From positions 62,001 to 126,000 of the forward strand of contig NZ_JACHGR010000010.1 of the NCBI RefSeq assembly GCF_014202415.1: a DNA stretch of 64,000 nucleotides, in the 5' to 3' direction. Positions 35,455-44,516 of the stretch are shown here, one piece after another. The first letter of the stretch is position 1, and the number at the start of each line of letters is the position of its first letter. The translations under genes and the position numbers were made by a program. The stretch is from Tolumonas osonensis (GTDB lineage: Bacteria > Pseudomonadota > Gammaproteobacteria > Enterobacterales > Aeromonadaceae). The notes beneath the pieces are model-generated. The model saw nothing but the letters and a program-made list of their open reading frames with translations. It was not told the DNA's origin and searched no databases.

Positions 35455-36462
35455 ATGCATTATCTGGTTACAGGCGCAGCCGGCTTTATCGGTTTTCATG
35501 TCGCTGAACGGCTGCTGGCAGCAGGGCATCAGGTAACCGGTCTGGATAACCTGAATGATTACTATGATGTGAATCTGAAGCTGAGTCGTTTGGCGTTACT
35601 GCGGGCGCATTCCGCCTTCCATTTTGTGAAAGGGGAGCTGGCCGATCGTACGATGATGGCTGATCTGTTCGCTAACGGGCAGTTCCGGCGTGTGATCCAT
35701 CTGGGAGCGCAGGCAGGTGTGCGTTATTCACTGGAAAATCCACATGCCTATGCCGATGCGAATCTGGTCGGGCATCTGAATATTCTGGAAGGTTGCCGTC
35801 AGCACAAGATTGAACATCTGCTCTATGCTTCTTCCAGCTCGGTGTATGGTTTGAACCGGAAAACGCCATTTTCTACTGATGACTCTGTGGATCATCCGGT
35901 GTCACTGTATGCGGCCACCAAGAAAGCGAACGAGCTGATGAGCCACAGCTATGCGCATCTGTATGGCGTGCCTTGTACCGGACTGCGCTTCTTTACCGTG
36001 TATGGCCCGTGGGGGCGTCCGGATATGGCGCTGTTCAAGTTCACCAAGGCCATTCTTGCCGGGCAGCCGATCGATGTGTACAACTTCGGCGAGATGAAGC
36101 GGGACTTTACGTTTATCGATGATATTGCCGAAGCCATTATCCGTTTGGCGGATGTGATCCCGCAGCCGGATGCAGACTGGACGGTAGAAACCGGATCGCC
36201 GGCGGAAAGCTCCGCACCGTACCGGGTATACAACATCGGAAATAGCCAGCCGGTCGAGCTGAAAACATTTATCCATGAGCTGGAAACAGCGTTAGGGATT
36301 CCGGCGCAGATGAATCTGTTACCGTTGCAACCTGGCGATGTGCTGGAGACCAGCGCCGATACGTCGGCACTGGAAGCCGTGATTGGTTTTAAACCGCAGA
36401 CTCCGCTGGCGCAGGGGCTGGCGCGGTTTGTTGACTGGTATAAATCGTTCTATTCGGTGTGA
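35455..36462 (+). CDS. NAD-dependent epimerase, UDP-glucuronate 4-epimerase type
   Basis: This 335-aa extended short-chain dehydrogenase has the glycine motif TGAAGFIGFH at the N-terminus, LDNLNDYYDVNLK (a hallmark of UDP-glucuronate 4-epimerases), the catalytic SSSSVYG and YAATKKANE (YxxxK), and FFTVYGPWGRPDMALFKFT. It should interconvert UDP-GlcA and UDP-GalA. The ATG at 35455 has AGGAGA 6 nt upstream; the GTG at 35449 is less likely. It is the last gene of the glycan operon, and its 3' end overlaps convergent pqiC by 13 bp. Confident on subfamily. Confidence 0.87.
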   Translation: MHYLVTGAAGFIGFHVAERLLAAGHQVTGLDNLNDYYDVNLKLSRLALLRAHSAFHFVKGELADRTMMADLFANGQFRRVIHLGAQAGVRYSLENPHAYADANLVGHLNILEGCRQHKIEHLLYASSSSVYGLNRKTPFSTDDSVDHPVSLYAATKKANELMSHSYAHLYGVPCTGLRFFTVYGPWGRPDMALFKFTKAILAGQPIDVYNFGEMKRDFTFIDDIAEAIIRLADVIPQPDADWTVETGSPAESSAPYRVYNIGNSQPVELKTFIHELETALGIPAQMNLLPLQPGDVLETSADTSALEAVIGFKPQTPLAQGLARFVDWYKSFYSV

Positions 36463-37046
36463 TGAACCGCAGCGGCAAGCAGCGGTTTTAACTGCACTGC
36501 CAGTTGCTGGCTGGTCTGTTGCCAGCCAGCGCGCAGTTCCCGTACCAGTGCCGGATAACCGTCGGCGGTCAGCGGGTACTGTTGCTGGAATTGTCCGCTG
36601 TATTGCTGCGAACCGGTAACCAGCGTCCATTCTCCGCTGATCACGGCATGACCATCGGCTCTGCCGTGAAATCCGCGTACCTTGACCTGCAACTGTGCGA
36701 CATTCTGTCCGGCCGTCTGTCCGTTTTGCCACTGATAGGCCGGTAATTGTTGCCGCAGGCTTTGCAGCAGAGAACGGGTCAGCTGTTTATCCAGCGCTTC
36801 TGCCCAGCGATGCTGATTCGCGGTGGTCAGCTGAACATCATCCTGCTGATACACAATGCCGACGCTGTTGAGATAATCAGCCAGGTCAATATCATTAACT
36901 GAAACAACGGGTTGCTGGTTAGGTGTTACGAAACTGTTCTGTGCCTCTGGTAACGCAATCGCATAATAATGCGGTGCACTCCCGTTGCTGCAGGCCGCAA
37001 GCCCCCCCAGTAACAGACCCGTCAGTAATAATCGCAACTTCATCAT
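36450..37046 (-). CDS. pqiC: Outer-membrane-associated lipoprotein PqiC (YmbA)
   Basis: This 198-aa lipoprotein has a signal ending in the lipobox LAAC with Cys19, followed by the PqiC/YmbA-type HYYAI-LP start of the mature domain. It belongs to the ABC-type auxiliary lipoprotein family. In E. coli PqiC docks the PqiB tube at the outer membrane for lipid transport. The ATG overlaps the pqiB stop (ATGA-type), and the 3' end overlaps the convergent epimerase by 13 bp. High confidence. Confidence 0.9.
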   Translation of the reverse strand: MMKLRLLLTGLLLGGLAACSNGSAPHYYAIALPEAQNSFVTPNQQPVVSVNDIDLADYLNSVGIVYQQDDVQLTTANQHRWAEALDKQLTRSLLQSLRQQLPAYQWQNGQTAGQNVAQLQVKVRGFHGRADGHAVISGEWTLVTGSQQYSGQFQQQYPLTADGYPALVRELRAGWQQTSQQLAVQLKPLLAAAVHHTE

Positions 37047-38680
37047 TTGGCTTTCCTCGGTTCCGGATCATTGTCCGCGTCGGGCTGGAACAGTAAGGCA
37101 TTCGGTTTTTCATTCAGTGTTCGCGCCATCGGTTGTACTTCACGCAGTACCCGGTTCAGTGACTGAATGGAACGGTTCAGCTCTCCGTATGCAGGTGAAT
37201 TGGCGGAGAGTCCCTGCAGCGTTTTTTGCATCTCTGCCAGTGTTTTCTGCAATTCGGCCGGTAATTGCTGTGTGCTCTGCTGTGTCGCAATTTTGTCCAT
37301 GCTGGCACTGACCTGGCGTACATTCGCCATAGCGGCCTCGGTTTCTGTCAGCATGGTCTGGGCGTTTGTCAGCACTTGTTCAATATCCAGCTGGTTCAGC
37401 TTATTCAGCAATTGCACCACCTGCTGTTCGATTCGCGCCAGCCCGCCCGGGGCCGTGGGTAGGGTACGATAATTAGCCAGCTCACCCAGACCGGTTGTTT
37501 TGGGTAAATCAGGATAAAAATTGAGATCAACATACAGCGCGCCGGTCAGCAGATTACCCGAGCGCAGTGATGCGCGTAGGCCTTGTCTGACTGCGGTGGT
37601 AAATTCTTTCTCCCAGTTGGGTAACTGATCTTTATCCATATCACTGCGGATACGGCCCGGCTCAATCCGGATCAATACCGGGATCTGGCGTGAGCGGGCG
37701 GTCAGCAGGTCATTGCCTGGTACAGAGAACGGCACGGCCAGCACGCTACCCACCTGAATGCCGCGATATTCGACCGGGGCTCCGGGATTCAGTCCGCGAA
37801 CGGATTCATCGAAGAGTAATATGTAATCAACCTTATCCTGATAACGACGGATGGTACTGCTGTCCTCATCGGTATAAAGGTTAAAGGAGCGATAGCTTTT
37901 TACCGGCTGACCCAGTTCCCAACCCGGCGGCACGCTGAAACTGACTCCCCCGGAGAGGATGGTTTCCAGTGTGCCGGTTTTGATCTTGATACCATCGGTC
38001 GCGGCCTGTAACTGAATGCCGCGGTTAAGCCAGAAACGGGTATTACTGGTGACCAGCGCATCATAAGGTGCCTGAATAAACAGTTGGTAACTCATCTGCC
38101 GGGTATCGGATTTGAATTCAGCCTGTTCCACCCGGCCAACCGTAAAGCCACGATATAACACCGGATCACCGATCGATAAAGCGCTGTCCTGTTCGCTGCT
38201 GAGCTCAATCCGTAATCCGGGCGCGTTAGTTGGTGTCACCGGCGGGGTATCAAGCACGGTGAATTCCAGTTTCGACTCTTTGCTTTTTCCGGGCTGCAAT
38301 TCGAGATAGGAGCCGGACAGCAGGGTATTTAATCCGGAGATACCGCTTTTGCCCACGCGTGGTTTGACAACCCAGAAGCGGGTATCCTCGCGGAGCAGCC
38401 GTTCGGCTTCAACGTTCATCTGTGCGGTTACGATGACATGCCTAAGATCGTCGTCCAGGGTCACGGTCTGTACTTTTCCGATTTCCACACTGCGGACTTT
38501 GATCGGCGTTTTACCCGGTTCAATCCCCTCGGCATTATCCAGTTCCAGCGTGATCAATGGTCCCTGGTGGCTGATCGTCGTGACCACCATCCATAAACCG
38601 ATACAGGCTGCAACAATCGGAATCAGCCAGATCGGTGAGATACGTTGTAACTTTTTGATGTTGGCATAGTTATTCGGCAC
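37043..38680 (-). CDS. pqiB: MCE-domain periplasm-spanning protein PqiB
   Basis: One N-terminal membrane helix (about 20-37) is followed by three MCE domains (starting GPLITLELDNAEGIEPGKT, then the second and third repeats around SIGDPVLYRGFTVG and NPGAPVEYRGIQVG) and a long C-terminal coiled coil (about 420-530). The tube and coil span the periplasm to PqiC. I take the GTG at 38680, giving 545 aa (E. coli 546); an upstream ATG at 38734 lies deep inside pqiA. Homology starts at KKLQRISPIWLIP. High confidence on identity, moderate on start. Confidence 0.93.
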   Translation of the reverse strand: MPNNYANIKKLQRISPIWLIPIVAACIGLWMVVTTISHQGPLITLELDNAEGIEPGKTPIKVRSVEIGKVQTVTLDDDLRHVIVTAQMNVEAERLLREDTRFWVVKPRVGKSGISGLNTLLSGSYLELQPGKSKESKLEFTVLDTPPVTPTNAPGLRIELSSEQDSALSIGDPVLYRGFTVGRVEQAEFKSDTRQMSYQLFIQAPYDALVTSNTRFWLNRGIQLQAATDGIKIKTGTLETILSGGVSFSVPPGWELGQPVKSYRSFNLYTDEDSSTIRRYQDKVDYILLFDESVRGLNPGAPVEYRGIQVGSVLAVPFSVPGNDLLTARSRQIPVLIRIEPGRIRSDMDKDQLPNWEKEFTTAVRQGLRASLRSGNLLTGALYVDLNFYPDLPKTTGLGELANYRTLPTAPGGLARIEQQVVQLLNKLNQLDIEQVLTNAQTMLTETEAAMANVRQVSASMDKIATQQSTQQLPAELQKTLAEMQKTLQGLSANSPAYGELNRSIQSLNRVLREVQPMARTLNEKPNALLFQPDADNDPEPRKAK

Positions 38681-39983
38681 GATTCGTTTCAGCCTCTTTT
38701 TCCTGTGGATTAGCACGATCTGAGATGGGTTCATTATCCCAAAGCAGCCGGGGATCGAAACTCATGGCAGAGAGCATGGTCAATATTACCACACCGGCAA
38801 AAGCCAATGCGGCAGAGCCGGGATAAACCGACATCAGTTTGCCCATCCGGATCAGGGCGACCAGCACGGCGACGACAAAGACATCGACCATGGACCAGCG
38901 GCCGATGAATTCTGTCAGCCGGTATAACCGGGTTCGTCCCCGGCGGTGATGAATGCGGCCGGCATAGACACTCCAGCATAACCAGGCAATAGCCAGCATT
39001 TTTACAATCGGAACCAGGATACTGGCGATAAAAATAACCAGCGCGACCGGATAGGAGCCCATCTCCCAGAGCAAGACGACACCACCAAGTATGGTTGAGT
39101 AGGTTTGCTGCCCCAGACTCTCGGTGATCATGATGGGCAGGACATTGGCCGGAATATAGAGAATAGCTGCGGTGAACAGCAGCGCCAGTGTCCACTGCAG
39201 GCTATGTGGCTTTCGGGCATGCAGCACACTATGACAGCGTGGGCAACGGTGAGTGCGGAGCGAGACCAGTCCGTGACAGGCGTGGCACAGCGTCAGATGC
39301 TGATCGATGGCTCTGCCACGGGGAACGGGTGGTTGCCGCAGGTGTATTGGTCCGCTTTGTTGCAGCCAGAGCCAGTCCCGATCGATGGCGCTGAAGGCTT
39401 TCAGCATGGCCAGCGAAAACAGGACATACGCCCAGAAACTGTAACCCAGCTCGATATCCGCTAACGATGCGATTTTTATCAGACTGACCAGCACGCCGAT
39501 CAGAAAGACTTCCACCATACACCAGGGTATCAACCGGAACAGCCAGAGTGTATAACGTTTACGCAGCCGCTTGCCGCGCCAGTGACCGAGGCGGTAATAG
39601 ATCAGGCAGATCAGGGTCAGACAGATGGCGGGCAAAATCTGCATGAACAGGAAAACGGTCAGTGCCAGCGCCGGATGCTGTTCTTCCAGCAGGGTCGTTG
39701 CCGTCTGATAGAGCGTCATATCCTGATGGATACCTTTGACCGCCATCCCCAGGAAGGGGAAGAAGTTACTGCACAGCAACATGATCAAGGCGGCAATGCT
39801 GTAAACCATCGGCTGCAGTCTGGCCTCTGCCGGCAAGGCGCGGAGCTTATGTTCACAGCGCGGGCAGACGGCCTGTTCACCGGGCTGCAGCGGCGGAATC
39901 ACCATGAGCCAGTCACATTCATGACAGGCGGTGTATTGCACGGCTGAGGGTACATAGGTGCTGCGACGGTGGCGCTTCATCAA
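38670..39983 (-). CDS. pqiA: PqiA membrane protein of the PqiABC lipid-transport system
   Basis: This 437-aa integral membrane protein has two homologous halves, each with a rubredoxin-like zinc ribbon and four membrane helices. The first ribbon is Cys20/Cys23 (CHEC) with Cys40/Cys43 (CPRC); the second has CHACHGL and CPRCHS. The block SNFFPFLGMAVKG and its repeat IPANVLPIMI are typical. It probably hands lipids to PqiB. It is the first gene of pqiABC and overlaps pqiB. Expression in E. coli is induced by superoxide stress (SoxRS); no soxbox was identified here. High confidence. Confidence 0.93.
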   Translation of the reverse strand: MMKRHRRSTYVPSAVQYTACHECDWLMVIPPLQPGEQAVCPRCEHKLRALPAEARLQPMVYSIAALIMLLCSNFFPFLGMAVKGIHQDMTLYQTATTLLEEQHPALALTVFLFMQILPAICLTLICLIYYRLGHWRGKRLRKRYTLWLFRLIPWCMVEVFLIGVLVSLIKIASLADIELGYSFWAYVLFSLAMLKAFSAIDRDWLWLQQSGPIHLRQPPVPRGRAIDQHLTLCHACHGLVSLRTHRCPRCHSVLHARKPHSLQWTLALLFTAAILYIPANVLPIMITESLGQQTYSTILGGVVLLWEMGSYPVALVIFIASILVPIVKMLAIAWLCWSVYAGRIHHRRGRTRLYRLTEFIGRWSMVDVFVVAVLVALIRMGKLMSVYPGSAALAFAGVVILTMLSAMSFDPRLLWDNEPISDRANPQEKEAETNRAE

Positions 39984-40097
39984 ATCAGATTTTCTGCTCG
40001 GGAAATTAACGGACAGTTTACCGGTTGCAGCTGTTGGCTGAAACTGTTCTTAAGACGAATTTGCGATGAACAACGAGGATTATGGCACAGATAAAAC

Positions 40098-40125
40098 AAA
40101 GCCCGCGCATCGCTGCCCGGGCTTT
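40098..40125. terminator. Terminator of ilvC
   Basis: AAAGCCCG (40098-40105) pairs with CGGGCTTT (40118-40125) across a 12-nt loop. On the minus strand it is followed by TTTGTTTTAT. It lies just past the ilvC stop and may also act on the plus strand. Confidence 0.8.
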
Positions 40126-40154
40126 TGTATTGAGCGGAAATTAATCAGTAACGA

Positions 40155-41639
40155 TTAACCACCTACTGCGATACGTTTCATATCTTTCATGTAACCGCGC
40201 AGTACTTTACCAACCTGCTCGATTGGGTGGTTGCGAATCGCTTCGTTCACCTGAACCAGAGCCACGTTGTCTACGCCGTTATCTTTCACAGTCAGACCTT
40301 TACCGATCACGTCAGTGCCTACTTTCGGCATGATGTGTTCTTTCAGCAATGGTACAGCTGCGTTGGCGAACAGGTAGTTACCGTATTCAGCGGTGTCGGA
40401 GATAACCACGTTCATTTCGTACAGACGTTTACGCGCGATGGTGTTCGCGATCAGCGGCAGTTCATGCAGTGATTCGTAGTAAGCAGATTCAGCAATGATG
40501 CCTGATTCGGTCATGGTTTCGAATGCCAGCTCAACGCCCGCTTTTACCATGGCAACCATCAGGATGCCGTTGTCGAAGTATTCTTGTTCAGCGATAGTGC
40601 CGTCGAATGCTGGTGCGTTTTCGAATGCAGATGCACCAGTCTCTTCACGCCATCTGAACAGGTCAGCGTCGTTGTTTGCCCAGTCAGCCATCATGCCGCT
40701 GGAGAACGCGCCGCTGATGATGTCGTCCTGGTGTTTACGGAACAGTGCACGCATCAACACTTTCATTTCTTCAGCCAGTTCAAACGCGCGCAGTTTTGCC
40801 GGGTTTGACAGACGATCCATCATTGCAGTGATACCGCCCTGTTTCAGGGCTTCGGTTACGGTTTCCCAACCGAACTGCAGCAGTTTACCGGCGTAGCCAG
40901 CGTCGATGCCGTCAGCAACCATTTTTTCGTAGCACAGGATAGAACCTGCCTGCAGCATACCGCACAGAATGGTTTGCTCACCCATCAGGTCGGATTTCAC
41001 TTCCGCAACGAAAGAGGATTCCAGAACGCCTGCACGGTGACCGCCGGTTGCAGCAGCCCATGCTTTCGCGATGGCCTGACCTTCACCTTTCGGATCGTTT
41101 TCAGGGTGAACCGCGATCAGTGTTGGAACACCGAAACCACGTTTGTATTCTTCACGAACTTCGGTACCTGGGCATTTTGGCGCAACCATCACTACGGTCA
41201 GGTCTTTACGAACCTGAGTACCTTCTTCAACGATGTTGAAGCCGTGAGAGTAACCCAGAGCAGCGCCTTCTTTCATCAGCGGCATAACTGCTTTAACTAC
41301 AGCAGTATGCTGTTTGTCCGGGGTCAGGTTTACTACCAGATCCGCAGTTGGGATCAGCTCTTCGTAAGTACCGACTTTGAAGCCATTCTCAGAAGCCTGT
41401 TTGAATGATTTACGTTTTTCAGCGATAGCTTCTGCACGCAGCGCGTAAGAAACATCCAGACCTGAATCACGCATGTTCAGACCCTGGTTCAGACCCTGAG
41501 CACCACAGCCCACGATCACAACTTTCTTACCTTTCAGGAAATCACAACCGCTGGCGAATTCGTCACGGTTCATGAAACGGCATTTGCCTAACTGTTCTAA
41601 CTGCTGACGCAGGTTCAGGGTGTTGAAGTAGTTAGCCAT
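40155..41639 (-). CDS. ilvC: Ketol-acid reductoisomerase (class II)
   Basis: This 494-aa NADPH enzyme (E. coli 491 aa) is the second step of valine and isoleucine synthesis. [19 protein letters not shown] is the cofactor-binding glycine segment, followed by [31 protein letters not shown] and the duplicated C-terminal helical domains of the long class II form. I take the ATG at 41639 ([14 protein letters not shown] upstream); 41654 would add five residues. It stands alone and divergent from its activator gene ilvY. High confidence. Confidence 0.97.
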   Translation of the reverse strand: MANYFNTLNLRQQLEQLGKCRFMNRDEFASGCDFLKGKKVVIVGCGAQGLNQGLNMRDSGLDVSYALRAEAIAEKRKSFKQASENGFKVGTYEELIPTADLVVNLTPDKQHTAVVKAVMPLMKEGAALGYSHGFNIVEEGTQVRKDLTVVMVAPKCPGTEVREEYKRGFGVPTLIAVHPENDPKGEGQAIAKAWAAATGGHRAGVLESSFVAEVKSDLMGEQTILCGMLQAGSILCYEKMVADGIDAGYAGKLLQFGWETVTEALKQGGITAMMDRLSNPAKLRAFELAEEMKVLMRALFRKHQDDIISGAFSSGMMADWANNDADLFRWREETGASAFENAPAFDGTIAEQEYFDNGILMVAMVKAGVELAFETMTESGIIAESAYYESLHELPLIANTIARKRLYEMNVVISDTAEYGNYLFANAAVPLLKEHIMPKVGTDVIGKGLTVKDNGVDNVALVQVNEAIRNHPIEQVGKVLRGYMKDMKRIAVGG

Positions 41640-41760
41640 CGAGAATAGCTCCATCTATAAATTAATTTCTGTGTGTTGTCTGATAACGGTCAGAGTCCGA
41701 AAACTTCACTACTATAAACGAGGCAGAACATTGCTGGAAATGATATATTCGGAACGAAAT

Positions 41761-41777
41761 GTTGCGTTTTTTGCAAC
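41761..41777. promoter_or_regulatory. Candidate IlvY operator
   Basis: GTTGCGTTTTTTGCAAC, a 5-bp perfect inverted repeat around seven bases, lies 12 bp before the ilvY start in the ilvC-ilvY divergent region. A TTGC..GCAA symmetry is what LysR-family regulators bind. Its position over the ilvY ribosome site suits autorepression, and IlvY with acetolactate then activates ilvC. Binding is inferred. Confidence 0.6.
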
Positions 41778-41789
41778 GTGGAGGAGCTG

Positions 41790-42668
41790 ATGGACTTCCG
41801 GACATTATCGTTATTTGCACATCTGGCGCGCACGCTGCATTTTGCCAATACCGCCAACCAGATGGCGGTCAGCCCTTCTACGCTAAGCCGGACCATGCAG
41901 CGTCTGGAACAGGAAACCGGCTGTGCCTTGTTTGAACGGGATAACCGCAGTGTGGTGCTGACGGCAGAGGGTCGGCGCCTGCTCGCTTCTGCGGAACGCT
42001 GGCTGCAGGAGTGGCATGAACTGCGTGACGATTTGCGCCATCCCCGTGAAGCGCTGCAAGGGCGGATCCGGGTGTTCTGCTCGGTGACAGCCAGCTATTT
42101 TTTGCTGCCGGAAGTGCTGGGGCGGTTTCGTCACCGCTATCCGCAGCTGGAATTAAAGCTGGAAACCGGGGATGCCGCACTGGCGGTGGATAAGGTGCTG
42201 CAGGAAGAAACCGATATTGCCATTGCCGCCAGGCCGGATGCGTTGCCTGCCCGTCTGCAATATTGTCTGCTGCAGCGGGTGCCGCTGGTCTTTATCGCCC
42301 CGCGCACCAGCACCAATGTCAGTCAGTGGCTCAAAGACGGTGAACCCGACTGGGCGCAGGTACCGCTCATTGTTTCGCAGCAGGGGCTGGCCCGGAAGCG
42401 TTGTGATCAATGGTTCCGCAACAAAGGTATCAGCCCCAATATCTATGCCGAAGTGGCTGGCAATGAAGCCATTGTCAGCATGGTGACGCTGGATTGCGGT
42501 ATCGGCCTGGTGCCGGAAGCGGTCATTGAGCATAGTACGTTGGGGTCGCAGGTGCGGGTGATCCAGCCGGTACCGGCACTTAAACCTTTCGAAGTGGGTT
42601 TTTGTGTTCTCAAACGGCGATTGGAAGAGCCCTTGATTCAGGCCTTCTGGCAAATGGTGCAGCAATAG
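41790..42668 (+). CDS. ilvY: LysR-family activator IlvY
   Basis: This 292-aa LysR-type regulator has an N-terminal winged helix (1-60: TANQMAVSPSTLSRTMQRLE, matching E. coli IlvY), then LFERDNRSVVLT and the effector domain with FCSVTASYFLLPEVL and NEAIVSMVTLDCGIGLVPE. IlvY activates ilvC in response to acetolactate or acetohydroxybutyrate. The ATG at 41790 has GGAGGAG upstream; an in-frame GTG at 41778 lies in that ribosome site. Divergent placement next to ilvC confirms the assignment. High confidence. Confidence 0.93.
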   Translation: MDFRTLSLFAHLARTLHFANTANQMAVSPSTLSRTMQRLEQETGCALFERDNRSVVLTAEGRRLLASAERWLQEWHELRDDLRHPREALQGRIRVFCSVTASYFLLPEVLGRFRHRYPQLELKLETGDAALAVDKVLQEETDIAIAARPDALPARLQYCLLQRVPLVFIAPRTSTNVSQWLKDGEPDWAQVPLIVSQQGLARKRCDQWFRNKGISPNIYAEVAGNEAIVSMVTLDCGIGLVPEAVIEHSTLGSQVRVIQPVPALKPFEVGFCVLKRRLEEPLIQAFWQMVQQ

Positions 42669-42726
42669 CGGGTGTCTGCAGCAAATTCACACAAAAAGGT
42701 GTAAACTGCAGGCTGAATCATCGGCA

Positions 42727-42768
42727 CTGTACATACGTTTGTGGGGGCTCTGTGAGACGTATGTACAG
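42727..42768. repeat. Perfect 12-bp inverted repeat in the pgi leader
   Basis: CTGTACATACGT (42727-42738) and ACGTATGTACAG (42757-42768) are exact inverse copies with an 18-nt spacer; U-G and U-A pairs can add two more base pairs inside. No T-run follows. It ends 40 bp before the pgi start, so it is either an operator or a 5'-UTR hairpin controlling pgi. I know of no named motif of this sequence. Confidence 0.65.
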
Positions 42769-42808
42769 ACAATAAAAGTTTATTAATCGACTCAGGAAAA
42801 GTGACACG

Positions 42809-44458
42809 ATGAAAAACATCAATCCTACCCAGACCAAAGCGTGGAAAGCGCTGGAAGCACACTTCGCTGCAAATAAAGATCGTCAGCTGAGTGAATTGTT
42901 TGCCGCCGACCCAGCTCGTTTTGACAAGTTCTCCACCACCTACAAAGACAACATTCTGGTGGACTACTCCAAAAACCTGATCACCGACGAAACGCTGGCT
43001 CTGCTGTTCGATCTGGCTCACGAAGTGGATCTGCGTTCTGCTATTGATGCCATGTTCAATGGTGAGAAGATTAATCAGACTGAAGGCCGTGCTGTTCTGC
43101 ACACTGCATTGCGTAACCGTTCAAACCGTCCAGTACTGGTTGACGGCAAAGATGTGATGCCGGAAGTGAATGCGGTACTGGCTAAAATCAAAACTTTCTG
43201 CGACAGCGTTATTTCCGGCGAATGGAAAGGCTATACCGGCAAAGCGATCCAGCACGTAGTGAACATCGGTATCGGTGGCTCTGACCTGGGTCCGGTGATG
43301 ATCACTGAAGCGCTGCGTCCGTTCAAAAACCATCTGCAGATGCACTTCGTTTCCAACGTCGATGGCACTCATATCGCGGAAACATTGAAAAATGTTGATC
43401 CGGAAACCACCCTGTTCCTGGTCGCATCCAAGACCTTCACCACGCAGGAAACCATGACCAATGCGCTGTCTGCGCGTGACTGGTTTGTGAATATCGCGGG
43501 TGATCAGGCTCATGTTGCGAAACATTTCGCTGCACTGTCTACCAACACCAAAGCTGTGGCTGAATTTGGTATCGACACTGCCAACATGTTTGAATTCTGG
43601 GACTGGGTTGGCGGTCGTTACTCTTCCTGGTCTGCGATCGGTATGCCAATCGCGCTGTCACTGGGCTTCGAAAACTTCGAAGCACTGCTGGAAGGCGCGT
43701 TTGAAATGGATACCCATTTCGCCACCACCACTTACGAGCAAAACATTCCGGTTCTGCTGGCCTTGATCGGCCTGTGGTACAACAACTTCTACGAAGCTGA
43801 ATCTGAAGCAATTCTGCCGTATGACCAGTACATGCACCGTTTTGCTGCTTACTTCCAGCAGGGCAACATGGAATCCAACGGTAAATATGTTGACCGTAAC
43901 GGCAACAAAGTGGATTACCAGACTGGTCCGATCATCTGGGGTGAACCAGGTACTAACGGTCAGCACGCGTTCTATCAGCTGATCCATCAGGGCACTAAAC
44001 TGATCCCTTGTGATTTCCTGGCTCCGGCTATCACTCACAACCCAATCGGTGATCATCATCCTAAACTGCTGGCGAACTTCTTCGCTCAGACCGAAGCGCT
44101 GGCATTTGGTAAGTCTAAAGAAGCAGTTGAAGCAGAGTTCCTGGCGGCAGGCAAAACACTGGAACAGGTTAAAAATCTGGTACCGTTCAAAGTGTTTGAA
44201 GGCAACCGTCCTACCAACTCCATTCTGTTCAAGCAGATGACCCCGAAAACATTGGGCGCACTGATCGCCATGTACGAACACAAAATCTTCGTACAAGGTA
44301 TCATCTGGAATATTTTCAGCTTTGACCAATGGGGTGTGGAGCTGGGCAAACAGCTGGCGAACAAGATCCTGCCTGAACTGAATTCAGATGCAGCCGTGAC
44401 CAGCCACGACAGCTCAACTAATGGTCTGATCAACACCTGGAAGGCATGGAAAGCGTAA
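42809..44458 (+). CDS. pgi: Glucose-6-phosphate isomerase
   Basis: This 549-aa enzyme (E. coli Pgi 549 aa) interconverts glucose 6-phosphate and fructose 6-phosphate. Signatures include [58 protein letters not shown], and the C-terminal [13 protein letters not shown]. Its codon use is strongly biased toward abundant tRNAs, as expected for a highly expressed glycolytic gene. It links the fructose, mannitol and sorbitol pathways encoded nearby to glycolysis and hexose synthesis. It stands alone between ilvY and a terminator. High confidence. Confidence 0.98.
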   Translation: MKNINPTQTKAWKALEAHFAANKDRQLSELFAADPARFDKFSTTYKDNILVDYSKNLITDETLALLFDLAHEVDLRSAIDAMFNGEKINQTEGRAVLHTALRNRSNRPVLVDGKDVMPEVNAVLAKIKTFCDSVISGEWKGYTGKAIQHVVNIGIGGSDLGPVMITEALRPFKNHLQMHFVSNVDGTHIAETLKNVDPETTLFLVASKTFTTQETMTNALSARDWFVNIAGDQAHVAKHFAALSTNTKAVAEFGIDTANMFEFWDWVGGRYSSWSAIGMPIALSLGFENFEALLEGAFEMDTHFATTTYEQNIPVLLALIGLWYNNFYEAESEAILPYDQYMHRFAAYFQQGNMESNGKYVDRNGNKVDYQTGPIIWGEPGTNGQHAFYQLIHQGTKLIPCDFLAPAITHNPIGDHHPKLLANFFAQTEALAFGKSKEAVEAEFLAAGKTLEQVKNLVPFKVFEGNRPTNSILFKQMTPKTLGALIAMYEHKIFVQGIIWNIFSFDQWGVELGKQLANKILPELNSDAAVTSHDSSTNGLINTWKAWKA

Positions 44459-44488
44459 TCTTTCCGGTTTGTCAGGTTTGCTCAATGA

Positions 44489-44516
44489 AAGCCCCTTGAT
44501 GAAAGGGGCTTTTTTC
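44489..44516. terminator. Terminator between convergent pgi and diguanylate cyclase gene
   Basis: AAGCCCCTT pairs with AAGGGGCTT around a short GATGA loop, followed by a run of six T bases on the plus strand. It stops pgi. On the minus strand the T-run is weaker (TTTCATT). Confidence 0.85.

Noticed and set aside
38678-38695. Cra-like GCTGAAACGAATCG on the minus strand at the pqiA-pqiB junction
   Set aside because: It lies inside coding sequence and within the pqiB ribosome-site region, without a promoter. It is probably chance.
43658-44329. 223-codon frame antisense to pgi
   Set aside because: It lies wholly within a highly conserved gene, and the long frame follows from its biased codon use.
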